A stretch of DNA of 64,000 nt, taken from contig NZ_PCQD01000005.1 in the NCBI RefSeq assembly GCF_002979975.1, positions 130,071-194,070 on the forward strand, read 5' to 3'. The DNA comes from Pseudomonas sp. MYb185 (lineage in GTDB: Bacteria > Pseudomonadota > Gammaproteobacteria > Pseudomonadales > Pseudomonadaceae). Every line of letters starts with the position of its first letter. The stretch's first letter is position 1. Positions 27,941 to 36,564 of this stretch are shown here, piece after piece. A program made the position numbers and the translations under genes. The notes beneath the pieces were generated by a model. That model was not told the origin of the DNA. It made no database searches and saw nothing but the letters and a program-made list of their open reading frames with translations.

Positions 27941-28558
27941 GTGGAAATCGCCTGCCTTGACCTCGAAGGTGTTCTGGTCCCCGAAATCTGGATTGCCTTT
28001 GCCGAGAAAACCGGTATCGCCGAGTTGCGCGCGACCACCAGGGATATTCCGGATTATGACGTGCTGATGAAGCAGCGTCTGCGCATTCTCGATGAGCATG
28101 GCCTGAAGCTGGCGGACATCCAGGAAGTCATCGGCACGCTGAAGCCGCTGGATGGCGCTGTGGAATTCGTCAACTGGCTGCGCGAGCGTTTCCAGGTGGT
28201 GATCCTGTCCGATACTTTCTATGAGTTCTCCCAGCCGCTGATGCGTCAGTTGGGCTTCCCGACGCTGCTGTGCCACAAGCTGGTGACCGATGACAGCGAC
28301 CGGGTAGTGGACTACCAACTGCGCCAGAAGGATCCCAAGCGTCAGTCGGTGCTGGCATTCAAGAGCCTGTACTACCGGGTGATCGCCGCTGGCGACTCCT
28401 ACAATGACACCACCATGCTGTCCGAGGCCCATGCCGGCATCCTGTTCCATGCGCCGGACAACGTCATTGCCGAATTCCCGCAGTTCCCGGCGGTGCATAC
28501 CTTCGAGGACCTGAAGAAGGAGTTCATCAAGGCCTCGAATCGTCCGTTGACGTTGTAA
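27941..28558 (+). CDS. thrH: bifunctional phosphoserine phosphatase/homoserine phosphotransferase ThrH
   Basis: 205-aa HAD-superfamily enzyme. Motif I is DLEGVLVPE, where Glu stands in place of the second Asp as in Pseudomonas ThrH. Motif II LSDTF and motif III/IV GDSYNDTTML are intact. In P. aeruginosa ThrH transfers phosphate from phosphoserine to homoserine. GTG start at 27941 preceded by CAGGAG at good spacing. Divergent from cysH as in other pseudomonads. Confidence 0.94.
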   Translation: MEIACLDLEGVLVPEIWIAFAEKTGIAELRATTRDIPDYDVLMKQRLRILDEHGLKLADIQEVIGTLKPLDGAVEFVNWLRERFQVVILSDTFYEFSQPLMRQLGFPTLLCHKLVTDDSDRVVDYQLRQKDPKRQSVLAFKSLYYRVIAAGDSYNDTTMLSEAHAGILFHAPDNVIAEFPQFPAVHTFEDLKKEFIKASNRPLTL

Positions 28559-28850
28559 TTGGGGGAGTGTCGAGCACTTGCTCGACGTATTGCTGGCTAT
28601 GAGGCCGCAGGCGTAGCGCGGGTGCGCTACACCCCAGGGCTGAGTGTGTCGAGCGCCCGCTCGACGCATGGCCGGCTGAGAGCCTGCAGGCGTAGCAAGC
28701 TGCTACTCACTAACTACCTTCCGCTGATTTTACAGCTAACCTGAAAACCCCCTTCGATCCCGGAGACTCCTTCGTCCTCCGGACTCACCTGATAATGCCT
28801 CCAACGTCACAGCCGGCGGTCTCGATGCGCCGGCCATAACAGGGGGCTGC
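28559..28850. repeat. repeat-rich spacer after thrH
   Basis: Contains two GTCGAG-N6-CTCGAC palindromes (28569-28586, 28648-28665), the REP-like repeat at 28610-28635 and a decayed half copy near 28690. The final 100 bp must carry the promoter of the flavoprotein operon; no clear operator was seen. Confidence 0.65.
28610..28635 (-). repeat. REP-like 26-bp palindrome, copy 3
   Basis: Reverse orientation relative to copies 1 and 2 (GGCGTAGCGC-N4-GCGCTACACCCC), directly downstream of thrH. Confidence 0.75.
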
Positions 28851-30332
28851 ATGCATTCTTTCGATGTAATCGTACTTGGTGGTGGTAACGCCGGGCTCTG
28901 CGCCGCGTTGGCGGCGCGGGAGAGTGGTGCCAGGGTGGCGCTGCTCGAGCGTGCGCCCGAGCAACTGAAAGGCGGCAACTCGGCGCATACCGGCGGGGCC
29001 TTCCGCGTCGCTTATCACGGCAACGACGACCTGCGGGTACTGATGCCCGATCTGCTGGACAGCGAACTGGAGAACAGTGACTTCGGCAGCTACAGCCAGG
29101 ATGACTTCTTCGGTGAGCTGGCCGCCATGAGCCAGTACCGGGCTGACCCCGAGGTGCTCGACACCGTGGTCACCCAGAGCCTGGATACCCTGCGCTGGAT
29201 GACCACCAAGGGCGTGCGCTTCATGCCCATCTACGGTCGTCAGGCGTTCAAGGTCGATGGCAAGTACAAGTTCTGGGGTGGTCTTACCGTGGAAGTCTCC
29301 GGCGGCGGCCTCGGTCTGGTCGATGCGCTGAGTCGTCGTGCGCAGCAGGACGGCGTCGAGCTGTTCTATGGTGTGCGCGCCAAGCGTTTGAACCGCTGTG
29401 GCGATGGCCGTTGGCAGGTGCTGGCCGCCAATGGCGAGGTGTTTGCGGCCCCAGCGGTGATCGTCGCCACCGGTGGTTTCCATGCCAACCTGCGTTGGCG
29501 CGCCCAATACCTGGGCCCAGGCTGGGATCTGGCCAAGGTACGCGGCTCACGTTTCAACACTGGCGATGGTATCCAGATGGCGCTGGACATCGGCGCCGCC
29601 GCGCACGGCAACTGGTCCGGCTGCCATGCGGTGTTCTACGACCTCAACGCCCCGGCGATGGGCGATATCGACCTGCTCAACATGCAGAAGAACTACTTCC
29701 ATCTGGGTGTGGTGGTGAATGCCGAGGGGCGTCGCTTCGTCGATGAGGGCGAGGATTTTCGCAATTACACCTATTCCGGCATGGGCGAAAAGGTACTGCG
29801 CCAGCCAGGCGGTGTGGCCTGGCAGATATTCGACCAGCACAGCGAGCAACTGCTGCCCGACGAGTACCGGGTACGCCAGGCTACGCGCATCCAGGCCGAC
29901 AGCCTTGAAGAGCTGGCCGGCAAGCTTGAGGGCATCAATGCCCGGGCGCTGCTGCAGACCCTTGACCAGTACAACGCAGCGGTGCGTACCGATATTCCGT
30001 TCAATCCGGCGATCCGCGACGGTCGCTGCACCGAAGGGCTGAGTTTGCCCAAGTCCAACTGGGCCAACCCGCTGAGCAAACCACCCTTCGTGGCCTACGC
30101 GGTGACCTGCGGCATTACCTTCACCTTCGGCGGTTTGCAGGTCGACAGCCAGGCGCAGGTGCTGGATGAGCAGGGCGAGGCGATCGATGGCCTGTACGCC
30201 GCCGGCGAGCTGGTCGGCAACCTCTACTACGTCAAGTATGCCGGTGGTGCGGGCCTGACCTCCGGCTCGGTACTGGGGCGGCTGGCCGGTGCCGGGGCGG
30301 CGGCGCGCAGCGATGAGTGGCAGCGGGCCTGA
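28851..30332 (+). CDS. FAD-dependent oxidoreductase, fumarate reductase/TcuA type (A)
   Basis: 493-aa soluble flavoprotein. The dinucleotide-binding N terminus is VIVLGGGNAGLCAALAARESGARVALLE, followed by GGNSAHTGGAFR; the FAD-binding C terminus has GLYAAGELVGNLYYVKYAGGAGLTSGSVLGRLAG. The family includes tricarballylate dehydrogenase, flavocytochrome fumarate reductase and 3-ketosteroid dehydrogenases. There is no signal peptide or haem motif, so electrons must leave through another partner, possibly the EtfAB encoded 4.4 kb downstream. First gene of a six-gene run. Substrate unknown. Confidence 0.85.
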   Translation: MHSFDVIVLGGGNAGLCAALAARESGARVALLERAPEQLKGGNSAHTGGAFRVAYHGNDDLRVLMPDLLDSELENSDFGSYSQDDFFGELAAMSQYRADPEVLDTVVTQSLDTLRWMTTKGVRFMPIYGRQAFKVDGKYKFWGGLTVEVSGGGLGLVDALSRRAQQDGVELFYGVRAKRLNRCGDGRWQVLAANGEVFAAPAVIVATGGFHANLRWRAQYLGPGWDLAKVRGSRFNTGDGIQMALDIGAAAHGNWSGCHAVFYDLNAPAMGDIDLLNMQKNYFHLGVVVNAEGRRFVDEGEDFRNYTYSGMGEKVLRQPGGVAWQIFDQHSEQLLPDEYRVRQATRIQADSLEELAGKLEGINARALLQTLDQYNAAVRTDIPFNPAIRDGRCTEGLSLPKSNWANPLSKPPFVAYAVTCGITFTFGGLQVDSQAQVLDEQGEAIDGLYAAGELVGNLYYVKYAGGAGLTSGSVLGRLAGAGAAARSDEWQRA

Positions 30333-30364
30333 ACGGAACAACAATGACAACAAGAGGTTTCACT

Positions 30365-32539
30365 ATGCGACATTCCCAAGGACCCTGGGCGCTACGGCGC
30401 CAGGCGCTGAGTTGGGCCTTGCTGTGCGGGCTGGGCATAAGCTGGTCGCTGCCGGCTGCTGCCGCTCCGGTCGACCGCGCGGCCATCAGTGCCGAGTTGC
30501 CGGGCAACGATTGGCTGGCCTACGGGCGCAACTACTCGGAGCAGCGCTTCAGTCCGTTACAGCAGATCAACAGCCAGAGTATCCCGGAACTGGGACTGGC
30601 CTGGGCGCTGGACCTGCCCGAAGCGACTTCGCTGGTATCGACACCGCTGGTGAAGGAGGGCGTGATCTACTTCAGTGCCACGCACAGCGTGGTACACGCG
30701 GTGGATGCACGCAGCGGCAAGCAGCTGTGGCGCTACGACCCCAAGGTCACCGAGGCGTTTCGCGACAATAATCCGCGCCGCCAGCGGATGTACTGGGGGA
30801 TGAACCGTGGTCTGGCGATGTGGGGCGACAATATCTTTGTCGGCACTGGCGATGGTCGCCTGATCGCGCTGAACATGGCCAGCGGCGAACCGCAGTGGTC
30901 GGTGCAGACCACCGACCCGCAGAGTCCCGCGATCATCACCGGTATGCCGCTGGCGTTCAACGGCAAGGTGCTGATCGGCTTCGGCGGCGCCGACAATGGC
31001 CCGCTGCGCGGCTATGTGAGTGCCTATGACGCCGAAACAGGTGAGTTGTCCTGGCGCTTCCATACGGTGCCCGGCAATCCGGCCGAGGGTTTCGAGAACG
31101 AGGCCATGCGCATGGCCGCCGAGACCTGGAGTGGCGAGTGGTGGAAGCACGGTGGTGGTGGCACCGTATGGAACTCCATGACCTACGATCCGCAGTTCAA
31201 CCGGGTGTACCTGGGTACCGGCAATGGCGCGCCCTGGAACCGCAAGATCCGCAGCCCGGAAGGGGGCGACAACCTGTTCCTGTCGTCCATCGTCGCGCTG
31301 GATGCTGACAGCGGCGAGTACCAGTGGCACTACCAGACCACCCCCGGCGAGACCTGGGATTTCAACTCCTCGATGGACATGGTGCTGGCCGAGCTGGAGA
31401 TCGATGGCGAGCCGCGCCAGGTACTGTTGCACGCACCGAAGAACGGTTTCTTCTATGTGATCGATCGGGCCAGCGGCAAGCTGATCTCCGCCGAGAAACT
31501 GGGCGAGGTTACCTGGGCCGAACGCATCGATCTGGCCACCGGCCGGCCGGTGGAGGTACCCGGCGCACGCTACGAAAGCGGCGAGGCATTCATCTGGCCG
31601 GGCCCACCGGGTCGGCACAGCTGGCATCCGATGTCGTTCAACCCACAGACCGGGCTGGTCTATGTGCCGGCGCTGCATATTCCCGGCTACTACAACGACA
31701 TGGGCATCGACCCGAAGAAGTGGCTGCACCGCAGCCATACCTATGCTTTCGGCCTCAATCTTGGCGCCGGCGATGCGCCGCGCGAGGCTGGCAGTTCATC
31801 GCTGATCGCCTGGGACCCGTTGCGCCAGCGCGAGGTCTGGTCGCAGCCCACCGCCGGCGCCTGGCCGGGCGGTACCCTGACCACCGCTGGCAACCTGGTG
31901 TTCCAGGGCCAGGCCGATGGCTACCTCAAGGCCTTCGATGCCGCCAGCGGCGAGCCGTTGTGGCAGTTCCAGGCCCAGCGCGGCATCAGTGCGCCGCCGG
32001 TGAGTTACAGCGTCGACGGTGTGCAGCAGATTTCTGTGCTGGTCGGCTGGGGTGGCGGCGGTCCGCTGGTGGGCGGCTCGCTGTTCGCCCAGCACGGCTG
32101 GGGTTATCGCGACCAGACCAGGCGCCTGCTGACCTTCCGTCTTGGCGGCGAGGCCAGGCTGCCACCGGTGACCAGCACCGTGCTGCAGCTGCTGGATAAC
32201 CCCGAGCTGCAACTGGATGCCGAGCGGGTGCAGCAGGGCCGGGATCTGTACGTGCGCAACTGCCAGACCTGCCATGGCAGTGATGTGATCAGCGGCGGCG
32301 GTGCGCCGGACCTGCGCGCCTCGGCCCTGGCGCTGAGTCCGGAAGGCTTCGATCAGGTGGTGCGCGGTGGTGCTCTGCAACTGCGCGGCATGCCGGTGTT
32401 CGATGACTTCGACCAGGCGCAGCTGCAGGCGCTGTACCAGTTCATCCGGGATCGCGCCCGGGCCAGCCAGCCGGCCGAACCCGGTCTGGTGATGGAGGCC
32501 AGCCGTTCCAACCAGCAAATCGACAAGGACCAACCATGA
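30365..32539 (+). CDS. PQQ-dependent quinohaemoprotein dehydrogenase
   Basis: 724-aa periplasmic dehydrogenase. Signal peptide (MRHSQG...LPAAAA), eight-bladed PQQ propeller with W-repeats such as LSWRFHTVPGN, ETWDFNSS (catalytic Asp region) and a C-terminal cytochrome c domain with NCQTCHG (C633, C636, H637) and axial RGMPVF. It should oxidise an alcohol or hydroxylated ring and pass electrons to cytochrome c. The adjacent Cys-Cys pair that makes the disulfide over PQQ in classical enzymes is replaced by Tyr143-Trp144. Start ATG 30365 has AAGAGG upstream. Its last codons overlap the next gene. Confidence 0.9.
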   Translation: MRHSQGPWALRRQALSWALLCGLGISWSLPAAAAPVDRAAISAELPGNDWLAYGRNYSEQRFSPLQQINSQSIPELGLAWALDLPEATSLVSTPLVKEGVIYFSATHSVVHAVDARSGKQLWRYDPKVTEAFRDNNPRRQRMYWGMNRGLAMWGDNIFVGTGDGRLIALNMASGEPQWSVQTTDPQSPAIITGMPLAFNGKVLIGFGGADNGPLRGYVSAYDAETGELSWRFHTVPGNPAEGFENEAMRMAAETWSGEWWKHGGGGTVWNSMTYDPQFNRVYLGTGNGAPWNRKIRSPEGGDNLFLSSIVALDADSGEYQWHYQTTPGETWDFNSSMDMVLAELEIDGEPRQVLLHAPKNGFFYVIDRASGKLISAEKLGEVTWAERIDLATGRPVEVPGARYESGEAFIWPGPPGRHSWHPMSFNPQTGLVYVPALHIPGYYNDMGIDPKKWLHRSHTYAFGLNLGAGDAPREAGSSSLIAWDPLRQREVWSQPTAGAWPGGTLTTAGNLVFQGQADGYLKAFDAASGEPLWQFQAQRGISAPPVSYSVDGVQQISVLVGWGGGGPLVGGSLFAQHGWGYRDQTRRLLTFRLGGEARLPPVTSTVLQLLDNPELQLDAERVQQGRDLYVRNCQTCHGSDVISGGGAPDLRASALALSPEGFDQVVRGGALQLRGMPVFDDFDQAQLQALYQFIRDRARASQPAEPGLVMEASRSNQQIDKDQP

Positions 32540-33354
32540 GTATCCGCATCTGGCACCAGAGCTTTACCGTCCTCAGTGATCTGGGGGCCTACGACGCCGC
32601 ACTGCGCGCGCATTTTCAGAAGGTTGCGCGCCCCGACACGGTGATCGACATGCACGGCATGCAACAGGGCACCTACCGCAGCAACTATCCGGGCAACGAT
32701 ATCAAGCATGCCGTGCTGCAGTACCTGCATGGCCTGCAGTTCATGGCCAATGGCATCAATGCCGAGGCTCAGGGCTATGACGTCTACGCCATCAGCACGC
32801 TGCCGGAGCCGGCGCTGCGCGAGATCCGCAGCCTGCTACGGATTCCGGTGGTGGGCTATGGTGAGTCGGCGATGCTGACCGCCTGCATGCTGGGCCGCAA
32901 GTTCGGAGTGCTGGTGTTCATCGACGAGCTGGCCGAGTTGGTCGCCGACAACGCCGAGCGCCATGGCCTGGGCCAGCGCCTGAGCAGCGTGCGGCATGTT
33001 GGCTTCGGCTTCAACGACGTGTTGGCCGCCTTCGAGCAGCCGGACGCGCTGATCGAGCGTTTCCAGGCCGCAGCCCGTGGCCTGATCGAGGTCGGCGCCG
33101 AGGTGATCATTCCCGGCGAGGCGCCGCTCAACGTGCTGCTGGCCACCCACGGCATCAACCAGGTGGACGGTGTGCCGGTACTGGACTCGCTGGGCGCCTG
33201 GATCAAGCAGGCTGAGAGCATGGTCGATCTGCAGCGCGCCAATGGCACCAGCAGCTGTGATCGCAACTACTTTTCCGCTCGCCCGGACCCGGCCCGGGTA
33301 CGTGAGATCTTCGACTTCTATGGCCTGGGCGAGCGTCTGCTCGACCCACGCTGA
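32536..33354 (+). CDS. Asp/Glu/hydantoin racemase superfamily protein lacking catalytic cysteines
   Basis: 272-aa cytoplasmic protein with the superfamily pattern: an N-terminal strand, VYAISTLPEPALREIRSLLRIPVVGYGESAMLTACMLG, and EVIIPGEAPLNVLLA near residue 200. In true racemases the positions of Thr in ISTLPEP and Glu in PGEAP are the two catalytic cysteines; neither is Cys here. It is therefore unlikely to racemise by the two-base thiol mechanism and might be an isomerase, decarboxylase or lyase variant. Start overlaps the PQQ dehydrogenase stop by 4 bp, which ties it to the same pathway. Confidence 0.75.
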   Translation: MSIRIWHQSFTVLSDLGAYDAALRAHFQKVARPDTVIDMHGMQQGTYRSNYPGNDIKHAVLQYLHGLQFMANGINAEAQGYDVYAISTLPEPALREIRSLLRIPVVGYGESAMLTACMLGRKFGVLVFIDELAELVADNAERHGLGQRLSSVRHVGFGFNDVLAAFEQPDALIERFQAAARGLIEVGAEVIIPGEAPLNVLLATHGINQVDGVPVLDSLGAWIKQAESMVDLQRANGTSSCDRNYFSARPDPARVREIFDFYGLGERLLDPR

Positions 33355-33365
33355 GGGATTGTGAC

Positions 33366-34739
33366 ATGAATGATTATCTGACCACCCAGTTGTTGGTGAT
33401 CGGCGGCGGCCTGGCTGGATTTGCTGCCGCGTTGAGCGCTGCAGAGGCGGGGTTGAATGTACTTCTGCTGGAAAAGACCGCTGCCACCGGCGGCTCTTCG
33501 GCGATGAGTGGGGGCTGCCTGGCGTTTGCCGGCACCGACCTGCAACAGGAGCGCGGCATCGAGGATTCGGCCGAGCTGCTGTTTAACGATCTGGTGGAGG
33601 TTGGCAAGGGCGAGTGTGATGAGGCGCTGGTCAGGGCCTACACCGACAACCAACTGGCCACTTATGCCTGGTTGAAGCGCCACGGCGTTACCTTCCAGCC
33701 GGTGATCGAGACTGCCTCCGGGCAATCGGTACCGCGGGTGCATAACGTCGATCCGGCGGACATGGTGCGCCAACTGGAGCAGGCGGCGCTGGCCAGCGGC
33801 AAGGTCGAGATCCTGTACCAGACCCGTGCCCGCAGGCTGCTGCGCGATATCAGCGGCCGGGTGATCGGCGTGACTGCCGAGCAGGCCGGGCAGACCCTGG
33901 AAATCCACGCCGAGCGGGGTGTGGTGCTGGCTTGCGGCGGCTTCGTGCATGACCGTGAAATGATCCACCGTTTCGCCCCGCTGTATGACGATGCGGTGTT
34001 CATTGGTGGCGAAGGCAACGAAGGCGATGGTCTGCGCATGGCCTGGGCGTTGGGTGCCGATGTGCGGGATATGGTGCATATCAAGGGCACCTTCGGCAAG
34101 CACCCGATGGATGAGCACAACCATCATGCCTGCCTGGCGGTATACAAGGGCGCGATCGCGGTCAACCAGGATGGCAAGCGCTATGTCGATGAGTCGTTGT
34201 CCTACAAGCTGCTGGGCGATGCCTGCATGCAACAGCCCTATGGTGTGACCTATCAGATTCTCGACCGGGACATCATGCAGAGTGGTGACAACCGGGTGCG
34301 CATCCTCGACTTCGAACGGCGCCTGGAGGAAGGGCTGTTCGTCAAGGCCGACAGCCTGGAGCAACTGGCCCGGCTGCTGGAACTGCCGGAGCAGACCCTC
34401 GTCGATGAGGTGAATGCCTACAACGCTGCAGTCAATGAGGGGCATACCCCCGAATTCGGGCGCCAGCATCTGGTGCATCAGTTCGGCGAATTGCGGCCGA
34501 TCGTACACCCGCCATTCTATGCCTACCCCTCTACCGCGGCGGTGTTCGGTACCTACTGCGGGGTGCGGGTGGATGCGCAGATGCGGGTGCAGGATGTGTT
34601 CGGCGAGCCGATCGAGGGGTTGCTGGCGGCGGGAGAAATGGTCGGTGGCTTGCATGGCGCGGCCTATATGACCGGCTCGGCGCTGGGCAAGGCGGCGATC
34701 TTCGGCCGCCTGGCCGCCGCCACTGTGGTCAACGGCTGA
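33366..34739 (+). CDS. FAD-dependent oxidoreductase, fumarate reductase type (B)
   Basis: 457-aa flavoprotein. N terminus LLVIGGGLAGFAAALSAAEAGLNVLLLEK, then GGSSAMSGGCLAFAG; the middle has VVLACGGFVHDREMIHRF, and the end is GLLAAGEMVGGLHGAAYMTGSALGKAAIFGRLA. The SSAMSGG and HGAAYMTG signatures belong to the flavocytochrome c fumarate reductase group without its haem domain. No signal peptide. Lies 14 bp before a dedicated EtfB gene, so it is the best candidate for the ETF-linked dehydrogenase. Substrate unknown. Confidence 0.85.
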   Translation: MNDYLTTQLLVIGGGLAGFAAALSAAEAGLNVLLLEKTAATGGSSAMSGGCLAFAGTDLQQERGIEDSAELLFNDLVEVGKGECDEALVRAYTDNQLATYAWLKRHGVTFQPVIETASGQSVPRVHNVDPADMVRQLEQAALASGKVEILYQTRARRLLRDISGRVIGVTAEQAGQTLEIHAERGVVLACGGFVHDREMIHRFAPLYDDAVFIGGEGNEGDGLRMAWALGADVRDMVHIKGTFGKHPMDEHNHHACLAVYKGAIAVNQDGKRYVDESLSYKLLGDACMQQPYGVTYQILDRDIMQSGDNRVRILDFERRLEEGLFVKADSLEQLARLLELPEQTLVDEVNAYNAAVNEGHTPEFGRQHLVHQFGELRPIVHPPFYAYPSTAAVFGTYCGVRVDAQMRVQDVFGEPIEGLLAAGEMVGGLHGAAYMTGSALGKAAIFGRLAAATVVNG

Positions 34740-34753
34740 GCCGGGGAGGCAGC

Positions 34754-35536
34754 ATGAATATTCTGGTATTGCTGGCAGGGGTAGCGGACAGCCGCTATCC
34801 GCTGCACGAGGTCGGTCTGGACAACGGCCAGGTCCGCGAAAGTGGCCAATCGCGGCGCATCCTCAGCCCATTCGACGAGGGCGCCCTGGAGCTGGCGCTG
34901 AAACTGCGCGACCAGCACGATGACTGCCGTATCGAGGTGCTGGTGCTCGGCGGTAGCAATCAGGACAACCTGTTGCGCACGGTGGCCGCGTTCAAGCCGG
35001 ATCGCCTGCGTTGCCTGCAGCTGCAGCCGTATTGCCCCTGGGATGCCCGGCTGAGCAGCGAGCAGATTGGCCAGTTGCTGCGCGGGGAAGGCCAGCAGCC
35101 GGATCTGCTGCTGATCGGCCGCGAGTTCGGTGATCTGGACGAGGGCGGGCTGCCGGTCATGCTGGCGGCGCGTCTGGGGCTGCCGCTGTTCTCCCTGACC
35201 CAGTATGCCGAGTGGCAGAACGGCCAGCTGAGCCTGTTGCGCGAGCGCGGCACATCCCAGCAGTGGCATCGTCCACAGGGAGCGTTGGTCGCCACGGTGA
35301 CCAACGACCGGCGCAACAAGCTACGCCATCCGTTGATGAAGAACGTGATGATGGCGAAGAAGATGAGCTTTGACACCGTCATCGCCCAGGCCGAGCCTTC
35401 TGCCGCACTGGCGCTGGAGCAATTGCTGCCGGCACGGGAAGTCCAGCGCGGCGGCAACTGTCGCATGCTGGATGGGGATGTGAACAGTCAGGCGGCGGCT
35501 TTGCTGGCGTATCTGCAGGGGGGGAAACAGGCATGA
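34754..35536 (+). CDS. electron transfer flavoprotein beta subunit, divergent
   Basis: 260-aa ETF beta-like protein. Recognisable parts are the N-terminal strand MNILVLLAGV, SPFDEGALELALKL (usual MNPFDEIAVEEAL), VLVLGG, and PDLLLIGREFGDLDEGGLPVMLAARLGLP in the AMP/FAD interface region, then the TVTNDRRNKLRHPLMKNVMMAKK signature helix. It differs strongly from the housekeeping EtfB, implying a pathway-specific pair. Strong RBS GGGGAGG. Overlaps the alpha subunit gene by 4 bp. Confidence 0.85.
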   Translation: MNILVLLAGVADSRYPLHEVGLDNGQVRESGQSRRILSPFDEGALELALKLRDQHDDCRIEVLVLGGSNQDNLLRTVAAFKPDRLRCLQLQPYCPWDARLSSEQIGQLLRGEGQQPDLLLIGREFGDLDEGGLPVMLAARLGLPLFSLTQYAEWQNGQLSLLRERGTSQQWHRPQGALVATVTNDRRNKLRHPLMKNVMMAKKMSFDTVIAQAEPSAALALEQLLPAREVQRGGNCRMLDGDVNSQAAALLAYLQGGKQA

Positions 35537-36501
35537 GTGATGCACATCGGATCGTTGCGGTGATACCGCTGGCCTGGGGTGAGGAGGCCATGCTCGCCAC
35601 ACTGGGCGCGGCGTTGCAGGTGAGCGCCAGTGCCGGGTGCGGCTTTGATGTGCTGCTGCTGGGGGGCAGCGCGCAGCCGCCGAGTCTGCAGTGGGAAAGT
35701 ATGGCTGGCGCGAAGACGGTGCAGTTGGTGGCGCATGAAGCACTGGGTGATGCGCAGAACCTGCCGGCAATGGCTACCGCTACCGGACAGACACTGAGGG
35801 AGCAGGCCGGTCAGCGTGTGCTGCTGGTACCACCGGGAGCCGACGGTGAGGAGCTGGCCGGCCATCTGGCGGCGCAACTGGGTGCCCAGTTGCTTGGGCG
35901 TTGTAACCAGCTGCGCTGGGATGGTGCCGGTTGGCTGGCCGAACGGGCGGGGTGGGGTGGACGCAAGACCCTGGAGCTGCGCCTGGCGGCGCCGCTGGGT
36001 GTGGCCTGTCTGCGTCTGGGCAAGGCCCAGGCGGTGGCCGGCGCTGTAACTGTCGAACCGCAGGTGATGGCGCTGCAACACTCGCTGCCACCTGCCATGG
36101 CCATCGAGCAGAGCCAGAGCGAACAGCGTCTGGCGCCGGTACAGGGTGCGCGGCTGGTGGTATCCGGTGGTCGGGGCGTCAACGAACAGGGCTTTGCCCT
36201 GCTCGAGGAACTGGCATCCAGGCTCGATGCCGCACTCGGCGGCAGCCTGCCGGCGGTGGATGCCGGGCTGGTACCGGTGGCGCGTCAGGTGGGCATTTCC
36301 GGCAACTTCGTCAGTGCCGATATCTATCTGGCCGTCGGTATCTCGGGCACACCGCAACACCTGGCCGGGATCGGCAGCGAGACCTGCATCCTGGCGGTCA
36401 ACAAGGACCCGGCGGCGGATATCTTCAAGGTTGCCAATGTGGGTGTGGTGGCGGAGTGGGAGGAGTTACTACCCGCGCTACTGGAACAACTACCAGCCTG
36501 A
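35533..36501 (+). CDS. electron transfer flavoprotein alpha subunit
   Basis: 322-aa ETF alpha. The FAD-binding C-terminal domain is well kept: LVVSGGRGVNEQGF, VGISGNFVSADIYLAVGISGTPQHLAGI and AVNKDPAADIFKVANVGVV. The N-terminal domain is more divergent and Ala/Leu-rich. With EtfB it forms a soluble carrier taking electrons from the neighbouring flavoprotein dehydrogenases to the ETF:quinone oxidoreductase encoded elsewhere. Last gene of the run, followed by a REP-like repeat. Confidence 0.9.
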   Translation: MSDAHRIVAVIPLAWGEEAMLATLGAALQVSASAGCGFDVLLLGGSAQPPSLQWESMAGAKTVQLVAHEALGDAQNLPAMATATGQTLREQAGQRVLLVPPGADGEELAGHLAAQLGAQLLGRCNQLRWDGAGWLAERAGWGGRKTLELRLAAPLGVACLRLGKAQAVAGAVTVEPQVMALQHSLPPAMAIEQSQSEQRLAPVQGARLVVSGGRGVNEQGFALLEELASRLDAALGGSLPAVDAGLVPVARQVGISGNFVSADIYLAVGISGTPQHLAGIGSETCILAVNKDPAADIFKVANVGVVAEWEELLPALLEQLPA

Positions 36502-36533
36502 TGCCCTCGGGTTGTCGCGTGCCTGCGGCTGTA

Positions 36534-36559
36534 GGCGTAGCGCAGGCGCGCTACACCCC
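36534..36559 (-). repeat. REP-like 26-bp palindrome, copy 4
   Basis: Same sense as copy 3, in the 63-bp gap between the convergent EtfA and LysR genes; the stem (GGCGTAGCGC/GCGCTACACC) may act as a terminator. Confidence 0.75.
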
Positions 36560-36564
36560 GGTGG

